DNA of 64,000 nt from the NCBI GenBank assembly GCA_911728435.2, contig OU452208.1, positions 4,402,001-4,466,000 on the forward strand, read 5' to 3'. The first letter of the stretch is position 1. Each line of letters begins with the position of its first letter. The position numbers and the translations under genes were made by a program. The notes below the pieces were generated by a model. That model worked only from the letters and a program-made list of their open reading frames with translations. It was not told where the DNA came from and did not search any database. This DNA is from Apoderus coryli. Lineage: Eukaryota > Arthropoda > Insecta > Coleoptera > Attelabidae. Below, piece by piece: positions 1-11,199 of the stretch.

Positions 1-489
1 ATCACCATACGACGCTACTATGTACAATGTAAGACTAATTTTTGCATATTCTCGTAACTAGGGTTGCCAGGATTTATTTTAAAAAAGCGGCAAAAGAAGT
101 TTCTAGTGTTCGAAAATAATCTGCCGGAGGCGAAACATTTTTTAGGTTTCAGGGTCAATGCCCTTATATGAAAAGTAACAAAAAAATCTTTAAAATACGG
201 CTTGTCTTAGCAAAATTTTTAGTTTTCTCTACATAAATTCGTTGCTACTGAAGATCAGAAACAAAACTCTACAGTTGCGTTTCCTAAAGTCTAATTTTAA
301 ATAACATGTGTTACTTTATATTGCCAAAAGCGGGACAAAGCGTGACGTTTCAGTTAAAAGTGGGACAATCTTGCCTAAAATAGAACGGCTGCCTACCCTA
401 GTCGTAACAAAAAAATATCGACCGACTGAAAATATGGCAAAATGCGATCTTAAAATTAATGATTTTGCTAATAATAAAATATTTTTCAG

Positions 490-3360
490 GTTGTACATTC
501 TGGAAAACAAGCAATTCTTTCAGCATGTTGGTATCTGGACCATTTAGAGGTTTGGGCAAATAAGAATTGGGTTAGCTTTTATGATTGTGAGCCAACATCA
601 TTTTTAGAAAATAGTACCGAGAAAGCATTAATTATCGGAGGTAATATTAAAATTTTAATAATGCGATAGCATATAGGTACCTATATTTCGTTGCATTTTC
701 AGATTTCATTAAAATGTTAACCATAAATGCATGTTATAGGTACTATACTTAAAAACAGGGCGAATGTATATTGTGAATTGTGACTAGGCAATAGGCAGTA
801 ACATCTAAATTACTAGACGTTATTTGATTTCTATAGGTTGGTTTTCACAAGCGTCTGAAACCGTCAGGATTCTACGCAAATCAATTACACAGCCCATAGA
901 TTAATTTAATCTATGCACCGCGTGTCAACAACGTCATGCGCAGAATCCTAACTGTTTCTGACGCTTGTGAATGTGAAAAGCACAGAAATCTTATATTATA
1001 TATATACTCTAGAATGATAATCCTGTAGTACAAAAATGTAACCAAAAGTGTAAAGCTGTCCATAATGCGCATGATCACCAGTATCTTATTTTTCAACAGG
1101 ACCGGCTTTGATTAAATGTAATATTACTGTTATGTTATAGGTATATTTAAAATTAAATTTCACCATTTGGTAACATTCAAATAAAAAAATGGAATAAAGG
1201 AATTTAAGATAACAGGTACAACCCAATAATAATAAATCTAAGCAGAAACGAGAAATAAGTAAAAATTCTAATACTGGAAAATATCTTAAGGACATGAGCA
1301 TTCTAATTATTTATTTTATTATTATATAATATTTGTTTGTTTATACAACCACCTTAGGGGTCTTACCTCTCTACAGCCTTCAAAGTAGGGGTGCAAGAAA
1401 AAGTGACTTCACAAATATTTTCCGTGTCCATGAAAAACTTCCATATTATCCGTACTACTCGCAATAGTATTTTGTGGCAAAACATGGTTGGTAGAACTTG
1501 TATTCTCAGCAATGTCATGGAGAATTCTATAATTAAGTATATTCCAGTTTAACAACAGAATTCAAACGAACTTTGTATACCTACACAACGTAGGAAATAT
1601 ATTCTTGACATACATATCATGCATTTTTGACAGACTGCTTTTAAGTAAACAGTGTCTTGATATCCAACGATTAAGTATTTACCTTCCACTCTCATTTACA
1701 TAATCTCTTCTGTTCAACAAAAGTTTGGGAACTGCATCGGGTACGAGGGTGATCCTCTTGCCGTCTTCTCTACAAATGATATCTTCTGCAGCGAAATGCT
1801 TACTGCATATGACATTCCCATCACATAAATTTTCTGTACTAGGATCCCAATGCCCTCATCCAAACATGATGTCTTTTTTTTGTCAAGCTAAAAATGAGTA
1901 TGTCAGTGGTATCTTATTGACTCAAACTGAGACTGTTAGAAATCCGAAACAATAACTTACTGAAAATATTTAATACCAGGAATGAGACCTTCATTTTTAC
2001 ACCACAACACTATACACCTCATTGTTTGTTAAATAAACGAACTAAAACCAACATAACAAATATTAAAAACAATTTTAATCACAAATAATTTTGGTGAAAT
2101 CCAGTTTAACAAAAGTATTAAAACATTTTTGATATCTCAAGCTTTTTATACCTTTGAGGACTATTTCAGAAGCGATATTGTAAGATTTTTATAGATTTTA
2201 GTTTGTTTTATGTTGTTGCTATTTTAATTTGTTTGTAAGCCTTTCTTTGTTGCTGTAACTTTGATTAATTTTTGTTATTTTTTGACGTACTATACATGTT
2301 ATGTAACATAAGATGGTGAATAAATATATCTATCTATCTATCAAATAGGTATATCTATCAACAATTAAAATATACCACGAATAAAACCATAACTCAATTA
2401 TAAAACCTATCTGAATTGTTGTGAAGCCGACTCTGACAGATATTCCCACTACGAGAAACGTCATTTGCGAAAACAGACGCTGTTGCGAAATCTCCTAAAT
2501 TTAATAAGATTTGGAAAAAAATGTTTCGTTCATATTGCTGAAAACTAAACAATATGCAATTTTACCGATAACATTTAATTATTTGATTTTGTCAAGCAGT
2601 TTCGTATGACGCAACATATGGATTTATTTATAAAACAGATATGTCGCATAAATTCTGTAAGGCGAACGACAAAATAGTTTTCAATATGGCAGCTCTGTAC
2701 TGAAAATAACTTACTGAGGAGCATGCGTAGTTCGTGAAAACTCTGCATACCCGTTACATTTTTTGGTATTCGGCTGGATTTAATTAGCATTCTAGAGTAC
2801 ATATATAATATAAGATTTCTATGATTGTGACTAGGCAATAGGCAGGAACATCTAAATTACTAGACGTTATTGCATTTCTATAGGTTGATTTTCACAAGCG
2901 TCTGAAGCCGTCAGGATTCTAGGAAAATCAATTACACCGCCCATAGATTAATTTAATCTATGCACCGCGTGTCAACAACGTTATGCGCAGAATCCCGACT
3001 GTTTCTGACGCTTGAGAATGTGAAAACAAACCTTAGATGTCATTCCTTTTGTTGATTAGTGTTATAGATGGAAACTCTTGCAGATTACTTTGATTAAGAT
3101 AACAACAATTAATTCAAGCATATATAGTGATCTGTTTATTTTATCTAGGTGAAGCATGTATGTGGAGTGAATCAGTAAACGAATATAATGTGATCGAAAG
3201 AATATGGCCACGAGCATCTGCTACTGCTGAAAGACTATGGTCAGATGAATCTGTGAATGACAGTGACGAAGCTGCAGAAAGATTGGAGGAACACACATGC
3301 AGAATGAATAGAAGAGGCATTGCAGCTGTACCACCTAACGGACCTGGTTTTTGTGACTAA
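490..3360 (+). CDS. beta-N-acetylhexosaminidase (GH20), C-terminal two exons, 5' partial
   Basis: Family 20 glycosidase that removes terminal N-acetylhexosamine from chitooligosaccharides or glycoconjugates, usually lysosomal or secreted. Two exons are visible: 490-640 (acceptor TTTTTCAG, donor GTAATA) and 3149-3360 (acceptor TTATCTAG), joined in phase 1 to give 120 residues and a TAA stop. The first exon carries the substrate-pocket stretch around SACWYLD. The second opens with GEACMW, followed by the family-typical WPRASATAERLW and a Cys-containing tail ending GFCD. Upstream exons, including the catalytic Asp-Glu pair, lie outside the window. The 2.5-kb intron contains a THAP transposon remnant. 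A polyadenylation signal follows at 3376. The family is certain; the subfamily (chitinolytic or HexA-like) is not decided. Confidence 0.9.
776..1020. repeat. palindromic arm, copy 1
   Basis: About 200 bp almost identical, in direct orientation, to 2824-3030. The core (about 842-984) is a near-perfect inverted repeat with a 21-bp palindromic centre, so it can form a long hairpin. Its sub-terminal block CAGGATTCT...CAAATCAATTACAC recurs at the right end of the 10.0-11.6 kb element. Confidence 0.75.
1683..1887 (-). pseudogene. THAP-domain exon (second half of C2CH finger), frameshifted
   Basis: On the minus strand an acceptor CATTTTTAG precedes LTKKRHHVWMRALG. After a frameshift near 1845 come CSKHF, then KRITLVPDAVP, and the exon closes with a GTAAAT donor. 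Known THAP signature residues visible here are the Trp before the central region, the Cys-x2-His of the C2CH ligand set (C and H in CSKHF), and the C-terminal AVP box. The acceptor phase (2) fits the donor phase of the THAP first-half exon at 11099-11199. This is a transposase-derived coding remnant, not a host THAP gene, since it lies inside repeat arms and is frameshifted. Confidence 0.65.
2325..2343 (+). repeat. (TATC)n microsatellite, possible LINE tail
   Basis: A short TATC run follows AATAAATA and a T-rich stretch. This is the usual look of a non-LTR retrotransposon 3' end, but no reverse transcriptase is visible directly upstream, so the assignment is only suggestive. Confidence 0.35.
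2780..3030. repeat. palindromic arm, copy 2
   Basis: Second copy of the 776-1020 unit, with a handful of substitutions. It ends about 120 bp before the last hexosaminidase exon. Both copies share the leading GTGACTAGGCAATAGGCAG block, so the duplication is larger than the palindromic core alone. Confidence 0.75.
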
Positions 3361-3375
3361 CTGAATTAACACGAA

Positions 3376-3381
3376 AATAAA
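3376..3381 (+). terminator. poly(A) signal of the hexosaminidase gene
   Basis: AATAAA 15 bp after the stop codon, the first such hexamer downstream. Assigned by position only. Confidence 0.5.
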
Positions 3382-5209
3382 TCAGATTTGAAAGATATTT
3401 TGACATTTCCTTTTAATATACATTGCATTGTCTTCTGATAAAGACAATTGTCTAGTATTATATAGTATATATTTCATATATATAGAGGAATATATCGCTC
3501 AAAAACGTATGCGCATCGCAATAAATGGAGATAGAGAAACCGCCATTTTGATGGAATCTTGTTGGCAAGTTATTTTTTTATTTCATTGCTTTCTAATGTT
3601 CAAAGGATACAAAATTAATGTTGGTGTAAGACTAAAATAATCTAACATTTCTATATCATTATGAAAGAGATATGATAAAATTGTTGATGTTATTAATGCC
3701 AAATTATATGTAATTTTAATACTCAATAATTTTGTATATCTTAAATTAGGCAACATTGGCTTTCCCCACATAAAATTTGAATTTATATCCCAGATACCAG
3801 GGTACATCCATATATTAGATTCCTTCTAAGTCTATTCATAATTCATATGTTTATTTAAGGATTTAATTTTTGAGTTTGTATATTGTCTTTTAAATGGGAA
3901 ACTGTTGGGCAATAAACGCTTTATTAATTTATTTATATTATTATCACTATAAGCTGTGTTATTATAATATATGTAGAGTTTATGGTGCAAACTTTTCCTA
4001 GGTAAGCTCATTAAGTACTTGTTAAGACTCCCCTGTCGTATAACATCAAAATGGCCGCGCCCTATATTCCACCTATTTTACCTCTCAGTTGCGTGATATA
4101 TTTCTCTATATATAATATATATCAGCCTGCAATTTTCACTCACCTAACTTATCAAGCATTTCGTTTTTTTTCCTCTTTTATGGCCTTCGTAATATTCCAA
4201 CGATGTGCCAGCTCATTCATTCGCCCATCCAGTATATAGAGCCTCATATGCTCATAGCTCTCTTCACTTTTCTTCTATCGTCTCTTTAGAGCACTCACTT
4301 CAATTCACTCAAGTTATCACTTTCCTCAATTAACTTGTCGGACTTAACAGGCACACAAATTTACTTTAATTTCGTTTTCAAGAGAAGTTGACAGTAAGTT
4401 TGATTAGCAAGGGAGTGGCAGGTAATCATATCACATCAGATAACGCCTTATGTCTATGAAGGAAGGATTCCTTATTCGGCGTTAACCTATAACCTGAATT
4501 ATCAGCAATTTCCTCTCACTTTAGACGCAAGTTCTTTCTTTTTCTTTTCTTTCTTCTTATTGGACCTCTTGCTGACTCAGATCAGCATACAGCCATCACT
4601 TATCACTTCTGCCAGTCCGTTTCACTTGTCCGCGCCTTTTTAGTTTATTCATTTTTTTTGTGTTATCCGAACGAGTATAAAGGTGTTCAATCACCCCTGG
4701 CCAAATAGCCCCGGTAGCTGTGGCCAATAAAGAAGAACAAATACAATACAATATTTTTAGGTTGGGTTAAATTTCAAATAGGATAGTTGCTTTTCCAAAT
4801 TTGATTGACAGTGAAGTGAGGAATTAATATCAAAATGTTTTCTCTCCAAGGACAATTTTGAGACTATTACATTCCTTTTACAAAATGGAAGTGAGGTGAG
4901 TGGTAGGATTAGTTCGGCTGTCTAGAAGAATATGGTTAGTTTTGATTTTCATAACAAAAACATAACCTCCAAAGAAGTGAATAAAAAAAAACATTTTTTT
5001 GTTGTGGTGTTCATTGTGTGCGCTCTTTAAACATTATTCTATATTCTATGGTGGTGATTGAATTTGGTGAAATTGAAATATAACATAATCTGACTAGGAA
5101 AAATCTTGTAGAGGTATATTGTATTATAATAATAGAAGTATATTGTGCTATATTAGAAATTCTAAACACAAATTGCGATTTTACTAGTACCTAATTTTAT
5201 TAATTCAAT
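3382..5209. other. intergenic region, no gene seen
   Basis: I find no supported coding sequence. The stretch 4670-4745 reads TATAAAGG ... GGCCAATAAAGAAGAACAAA and resembles the 3' end of a dispersed repeat; a similar GGCCAATAAA plus purine tail occurs at about 12010. The last few hundred bases must include the SPT4 promoter, but I recognise no distinct element. Confidence 0.4.
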
Positions 5210-5624
5210 ATGACATTAGAAAGTATCCCAAAGGATTTACGTGGCTTACGGGCCTGTTTGGTGTGTTCTTTAATCAAAGTAAGTAAATCAAATATATAAT
5301 GTTACTGCTTTTCCGTATTTTAACTATAAATTGTTCTTATAGTCTTTTGACCAATTTGAATATGAGGGCTGTGAAAACTGTGATGAGTTTTTACGTATGA
5401 AAAACAACAGAGACAACGTGTACGACTGCACAAGTTCTAATTTTGATGGTATGATTTCAATGATGAGCCCAGAAGATAGTTGGGTAGCAAAGTGGCAAAG
5501 AATTAACAGATTTTGCAAAGGAGTTTATGCCATATCTGTGTCTGGAAGATTGCCGAACGGTATTATACGAGAAATGAAGAGCAGAGGTATTGTTTATAGA
5601 CCAAGAGACACAAGCCAGCGATGA
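5210..5624 (+). CDS. spt4: transcription elongation factor SPT4
   Basis: Small zinc-finger subunit of DSIF (with SPT5), which binds RNA polymerase II in the nucleus and controls promoter-proximal pausing and processivity. Exons 5210-5278 and 5343-5624 join in phase 0 across a 64-bp intron and give 116 residues, the family's normal length. The zinc-binding cysteines are C16-x2-C19 in the first exon and C33-x2-C36 in the second. The conserved [14 protein letters not shown] block and the C-terminal [16 protein letters not shown] are present. The ATG at 5210 gives the typical [16 protein letters not shown] start. The protein is complete and intact. The nearest AATAAA is at 5920. Confidence 0.97.
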
Positions 5625-5939
5625 ATGGTGTACGTTAAATTAATATATCTGATCTTTTTTTTTGTGTAACTACCTATATTATTAAGTAAATGAAATTAAG
5701 CAAGAACTAAACTTTGAGTTTATTTTGTACAAATTTTACTATAACAGACAGTGACTTGGATTTGTCGATTTCTGTGCGATTTAACAAAATCCGCTGTAGA
5801 GGATATTTCAGAAATGTTGCTAGATGCAACAAAATTAATTTCTATATCCATCAAATTTACTAGAAAAATACAAAATAATAGCAGTAAAATTATTTGTATC
5901 TAACCAATATATAAAATCGAATAAAGATAAAACCAGAAC

Positions 5940-5959
5940 CATTGTCTTTAAAGACAATG
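5940..5959. repeat. 20-bp perfect palindrome CATTGTCTTTAAAGACAATG
   Basis: Perfect self-complementary 20-mer flanked by CCAGAACC on both sides. The half-site ATTGTCTTT recurs as inverted pairs near 11859 and, tandemly, at 57503-57568. Confidence 0.7.
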
Positions 5960-6400
5960 CCAGAACCAAAGATTAATGTACATAAATCTTTGCGATAATC
6001 AAAATCAGTAAACAAAATCTAATTACAATAATAAACACCTAAAATCAAGAAAATTCACAGCAAAATATAATTACAGTTTGAAATAGGAAAAGTATAAAAT
6101 TTTCATATTTAATAGCTATGTTGATATATAATTTAATATTTTTCAGTATATTGGAAACTTGTTTTAGAATATGAATGATTCAATTTTTCATACTTTTTGC
6201 GAACACTATAATTTTCCCAACTAACAACCGAGAGAAAGGAGGCAACTCTGTGATAATTTAGTAAGCTGTGCCTCGTTTCTCTCGATCGTTCTACTCCCGT
6301 ATTTTCAACAATGAATTGTCTTGTTAGACGAATGCTAAGGATGGAACAAACTTATTAATTACCATCCTCAACGATCAACATTTTTTGTACCTTATAGCAT

Positions 6401-6859
6401 TAGGGTTATTCTTTCGTACTGAACTAAGTGAACAATCTGAAAATTGTCAGTTCATTCACGATTGTGCGTATTCTTTCGACTTCGGTCACTTCTACCAAAA
6501 TGATTAAAATACCTACCCCCCTTGCCCCTTACTGATCAACCTCATGGTACCGGTTAGTTCGTTCAGTTCACAGTTAACCGCTAAAAGTATTGAATATTGA
6601 GAGATAATAATTGTAATATGATTTCGAATCAAACCAATAACTTGTAAAAGTTTAAAACATGGATAATAATATCATGGAAGAAATAATTTTCCAGTTTTCA
6701 GAGCAGATTTGGTTGTTTTCACAAGTTTTCGAGGTTAAGTGAAAGACAATCACAAAAAAGATGATCTTTCGGTTTCGTGAAATATTCAGTTCAGTATAAT
6801 CACATTCAGTTTAATCACATTCACTTGTTCAGATCAATCACTACGAAAGAATAACCCTA
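6401..6859 (+). mobile_element. 459-bp MITE, copy A
   Basis: Non-coding element with terminal inverted repeats TAGGGTTATTCTTTCGTA / TACGAAAGAATAACCCTA. A second copy lies in opposite orientation at 57709-58157 and matches along almost the whole length, including a TGAACTGA/TTCAGTTC-rich interior. The TA at each tip is compatible with a TA target duplication, as in Tc1/mariner-type MITEs, but the superfamily is inferred. Confidence 0.8.
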
Positions 6860-7042
6860 TTGTCTTTATAAGGAAGAGAAAATAGTATATTGTATGTTCT
6901 CTGCTTCTACTTCTCGAACCAATAAATAAAGAAGAGATTCATTGACTTGAACCGTTTGACTTTCAATTAACCTCACAAAAATGATGTAAAAAAATCTCAA
7001 CTTATTCTTAATAGTTAAGAAGTTAAGTTTAATTTATTTGGA

Positions 7043-8216
7043 ATGATACCTATATATAAAATTTTATTTTGTAATTTTTGTCGAAATAATGCAAACAAAA
7101 TTATTAAAAACCATTTCAAAACATCACCTGCTTTGTACGAATTCTATGAAAGACATGAAAAAGGAGGATATTATGATAAGCGTAGAATGCCTCCATTAAA
7201 AGAGAGAATGCGAGATGGACTAAAAGAACTCAAACACGAAATCAAATTATGGTCTCAAGAAGTTAAAGAACATTTTGAAGATGATATACTACTCGTATAT
7301 AGGCCAGGAGAAGTAGATGTTGTATGGCGCTTTGAAAATGAGAGCTCCCTCAGAAATTGGGTTGTAACTACTGATAAAGATCATAATGAAGGTTTTAGTG
7401 AGTGTAGTTTAACATCAACTTCGTGTGGGAGAGGGTTATTTACTGGTAATTTATCTGTAAAAGTACCGAAAGACGGAAGAATAAAACGTGCTGGATATTG
7501 CAACATTAAAACTTTACAATATAGGGTATTATCATATTCAAGTTGTAGAACATAAATTCACCAAACTTGAGGATGAATTTTGTTCCTAAAAGGTTATTTT
7601 TATAAATACCCGATTGTTCATTCTAGAAATCATTTAAACGAGAGGCTTATTTGAATTGGAGTTCCTATAATATGTTGATCCTGAAAGTTCGTGGCGACGG
7701 AAGATCATATTTGCTTAATATACATACAAAAGGATATTATGACAATACATGGAACGATATGTATCACTATGCTTTGCACACTAGAGGTGGACCTTACTGG
7801 CAAACAACAAAGGTAGATTTCTGAACCTGAAAAAACCGATAAATACTGAAAATAATATGTGGACACTAAAAGCAAATATTAATTAATATTTGCTAAAAGG
7901 AACAAAGTAGAAAAAACTGCACGATGAAGTCGATATTTTTCTATTTTGATGTGAGATGTATGTATGTAGATATAATTGATTAATATTTTAGATACCGTTG
8001 TCAAAGTTCTATCTTGGATCGAAAGGTAGAATTCAAGATAATCAGGCACCGATCCCAAAGAATAAAATCACTTCATTTGGTATTACTGCAGCTGACCGAA
8101 ATGGTGGTGAATTTTCTTTAGAAATCGATTATATTGGGTTAGAATATGATCCAAATCACACTGAAGAGTTTGCATATGAAATGTATGAAACGTCTAAATA
8201 TTTGGCCGCCACATAA
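7043..8216 (+). CDS. NDUFAF1: complex I intermediate-associated protein 30 (NDUFAF1/CIA30)
   Basis: Mitochondrial assembly factor that escorts membrane-arm intermediates of NADH dehydrogenase (complex I). Exons 7043-7525, 7627-7812 and 7992-8216 all join in phase 0, giving 297 residues and a TAA stop. The basic N-terminus (about 30 residues) suits a mitochondrial targeting peptide. The CIA30 domain runs from about residue 90 to the end: VVWRFENESS, GYCNIKT, LKVRGDGRSY, RGGPYW, KGRIQD, SFGIT and a C-terminal DYIGLEYDP...HTEEFAYE, all in family order. Length and order match metazoan NDUFAF1. The gene is intact, and an AATAAA lies at 8252. Confidence 0.96.
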
Positions 8217-8251
8217 TGTAGTTTATATGTAGTATATAGGTAATTGTGTAT

Positions 8252-8257
8252 AATAAA
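8252..8257 (+). terminator. poly(A) signal of NDUFAF1
   Basis: AATAAA 36 bp after the stop codon; assigned by position. Confidence 0.6.
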
Positions 8258-8896
8258 TGGTTAATTTTTAAATGTCTGCATTGTATATCATTGTCATCAG
8301 AAACCTGTGGCGTTGCACAGTGGTACAAAAGTCTAAATAGCTGGCCAAAACCATTAATAAAGTTTTTCTAAAAATGCGGATTTTTACAATTACATAAGTT
8401 CGGCAACATAGTAGAGTATCACGTAGCGTTAAATATACGTCTCAAGGTCAACGACCTGCCGCGATACGCAGTACGAAAGTGACTCTCGAACAAGTGGGAT
8501 CGTTAAACACGCATGCGCTTAAAAATAGGCTTTAGTTTGCGAGTACCTAAAAAAGTGTAGATTTAATTCATTTTTAATAAAACAAAATGGCTGAAGTAGG
8601 GAAAGGTACGTAGTATTCGAATATGCTAGTAATAATAATTAATTATTTATTGCTAATTAATAATTTAAGTACAAAATACAAGAAAAAGTTAAACCTTTCA
8701 AGAACATATTATTTATTTTGGTAGAGATACAAAAAAAATTCCACGGAATTCCGCAACAAATCTTGTTGGATATTGATTATTGTTGTCTACTTATTCAAGA
8801 AAAGTGACATTTGTCTGCCACTAGCTGCCACTCTGCCTTTGGATTTTTTTTTAAAACCTAAATGCACGAAATATCGGAGCATTTCCGCTCTTTTTT
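8258..8896. other. intergenic region with possible small 5' exon
   Basis: At 8587 an ATG begins MAEVGK followed directly by a GTACGT donor-like site, about 350 bp before the 8937 pseudogene. It may be a first coding exon of that locus, but no matching in-frame acceptor is evident. Otherwise nothing recognised. Confidence 0.25.
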
Positions 8897-8936
8897 TTAA
8901 TAAAGGGCCACTTGAATCAAAATATCAAGGACATAT

Positions 8937-9520
8937 GTGACATTGTGCAAAACTATTAATAGAAAATATAAGTGCGATTTTGAATTAACTGAGAGTGATA
9001 AAACTAATTTATGTAATACCGTACAAAAAATAAAAATGAAGTTGCAGGAAGTGCACCGAACCGAGGATAAGTTTTTAGGCAAATTTCAAAACTGGCTAAA
9101 CGAAATGACTATTGTGATCAATGATGATAAGCAGAAACCAATTTCGAGTATTCCTAGAAGTGGTCGTCCTTCATGCTCTATTTCCGAATCTATAATAGTG
9201 AGAGAACAATGCGGAGAAAAACTGAGGAAATTCGTAAAGTAAGAAGTAGCAATGAACTAACGTATGCAACACATATGAAGTTAAGAGCTGAGGGAAAATT
9301 GGATTCTGCATATGTTTTACATGAAATTACGTTTGTTACACCTACTAAACCGTCCAAGTACAGAAAATCAATTAATTCGGTTCAAGAGAGAACACTTTCT
9401 GAGGATGAAGCTTTTTCATTGCTAATTGAAACAAGACTTTCCAAAAATCAATATCAATTGCTTCGACAAACCAGCCGTGGAAAGAATTGTAAACTTTTTC
9501 CTCATTATTTTTACCAATAG
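8937..9520 (+). pseudogene. frameshifted gene of a repeat-associated insect family, function unknown
   Basis: Two overlapping frames make one broken product. The first (8937-9242) is Lys-rich and ends around PRSGRPSCSISES. The second (9173-9520) continues with RRKTEEIRKVRSSNELTYAT, KLRAEGKLDSAYVLHEIT, LSEDEAFSLLIETRLSKNQY and NCKLFPHY. One frameshift near 9200 restores a single reading. From memory, the order GRP-S-SES, RRKT, ELTYAT-KLRA-GK, SKNQY-LR, LFP-Y is that of a multicopy family of uncharacterised insect and cnidarian proteins that tends to travel with repeats. The function is unknown. The break and lack of splice support argue for a pseudogene. Confidence 0.5.
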
Positions 9521-10489
9521 GAGCATGATATATCATTTGAAAAAGTATAGTTCACACTAAGATCAATTGGGATTACCTACCCTGTAACTAGGCAAAAATA
9601 TAAAAATCTTTGGCTAATATATTATATTGACTGTATATAAGTAACCAAATTTTTAGGATGATCGTAAATATGTCTCTTAATAATCGTCGAACCCAACGCC
9701 AACCATAAATCACCCTGTATATTTTTGCCTCTCTATTATCATTTTTCAGTTTTGAAATGATTTATGTTGGTAATTAAATTTAAGTTGTTTAAGCAAGTTT
9801 TCTAAAAGTCTCCAGCCATTTTAAATCCGCCATTTTGTTTTTTTTTTAAATTCACCACTTTTTTTGTAATCTGCAATTATAAAAGCCTATTCTACAAAAT
9901 CTTGTTGAAATCAAGGTGAAATTAAGATTTTGGCCAGCTTTTCGGGATTTTGTACCACTGTGCGTTGGCCCGATAAGAAAATTACAATACTTTTCTTCTC
10001 CCAAGAGTCTATAACCGTCAGAATTCTGCGCATAATGCACAAAACATAAGGGCACAGCATTCCGACTCCACGTTGGCACTTTGAAATAAACTGTGACGTA
10101 TACCGCCGCCATTTTGGGTTACAAGTCAGGTCCTGACTAAGAATAATTATAGTTTTCGGTTTCTAACCACAGTACTGTATTTTCATTTTTGTAAAAATAT
10201 TTAAGTACATAATAATATCGCTGTCAATTTCAAAAATATTGGTGGTGTGTCAGAGTGATTGAAAACGGCCTTGAGTGATGTTGACATGATTGGGTGATTT
10301 TTAATAATAATAAACACAACAATAATACAGACATTATTAGTAAACAAGACATTTTTATAAAAGTTGAAGCAGTGCTTCCTAACTTAACCTAAACGTAACT
10401 TATATTTTAGCTTAAACCTATCTGAAAATAGTTTTACATCGCTGGCCAAATTAAGTAGGTAGCTTATGTTTACAAATTAATCTGTTCTA

Positions 10490-10900
10490 TTACGTGTCAG
10501 ACAGCGCTCTTAAACGAAAACCCCTGTAAACTTTTTATATTCTCCGGTAGAGCGTTGTAATATTTTTAAACCGTATAGGAAAATGACCGCTCAAAGATTG
10601 ATGTTGAGTCTAGCGGTGGCGTAATGACAGTTTTATGAGGAATATTCACATCATACACCGATCCCCGGAACTCAATCTTTCATATAAGTATTCCGCCTAT
10701 TTCCATCTGATGATTTTTATTAGTCAAATTTAGTGAACGAAAATCCGACGTTGTTTCATTCTTAACCAGCCGATTTCCTTAATCTTATTGCTAGCCTCTT
10801 TCACCCCTACGAATTCCACATACAAGCCGTGTGCCTGAATTATGCATCAACTGAATCCTGTTCTCAGCAATTTTAGTCAAACAAGGGCCATATATATATT
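10490..10900 (-). mobile_element. non-LTR retrotransposon C-terminal/3' fragment, decayed
   Basis: Minus-strand reading contains KYYNALPENIKSLQGFSFKSAV before a stop, the usual end of a Jockey/CR1-type reverse transcriptase polyprotein. Upstream codons are broken by stops and frameshifts. Only the tail motif is solid; the extent is approximate. Confidence 0.5.
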
Positions 10901-11098
10901 GTCAATAATATAACCCCTAGCTGATTGCGTTATCATGCTATCTCGCCACGAGACAACTTGTGGTTATGTGTTACTTTCATTTAGTTTAAAAACATATTAG
11001 ATACTGCCATTTCGTAATATAAATTTTACGGTTATACAAATAGTTGTTATAAACATAAAATTATCTAGTATTCATCTTTATTTTTACTTATTACTCAC

Positions 11099-11199
11099 CT
11101 AACAGGATCTGTCGGGAAGCGAAAAAAATGTTTAGAGAAAGTGTATCGCTTAATGTGACAACATTTTGCAGCACACACATGTCCTCCCTGATTGTTCAT
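11099..11199 (-). pseudogene. THAP-domain exon (first half of C2CH finger)
   Basis: Minus-strand exon starting MNNQGGHVCAAKCC and ending FFRFPTDPVR at a consensus GTGAGT donor (phase 2). It shows the C-x4-C pair and the FFRFPxD motif that define the N-terminal half of THAP fingers. The complementary second-half exon is not found at this locus, but an equivalent with the right acceptor phase is at 1683-1887. Likely transposase-derived. Confidence 0.65.

Larger units (their letters stand above)
776..3030 (-). mobile_element. THAP-domain DNA transposon remnant in hexosaminidase intron
   Basis: Two related arms (776-1020 and 2780-3030) flank a segment that encodes the second half of a THAP zinc-finger domain on the minus strand (1683-1887). 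Each arm holds a palindromic unit in which TTCACAAGCGTCTGAAACCG is matched in inverted form about 110 bp further on, around a perfect 21-bp centre CATAGATTAATTTAATCTAT(G). The inner edge after the first arm and the inner edge before the second match each other in inverse orientation (CTCTAGAATG / CATTCTAGAG), as expected for internal borders of one element. THAP domains are known in P and Kolobok transposases; which superfamily this is remains open. The outer ends and target duplication were not fixed. Confidence 0.55.

Noticed and set aside
308..547. 79-codon plus-strand frame overlapping the hexosaminidase exon
   Set aside because: Wrong frame relative to the conserved exon 490-640; no family match.
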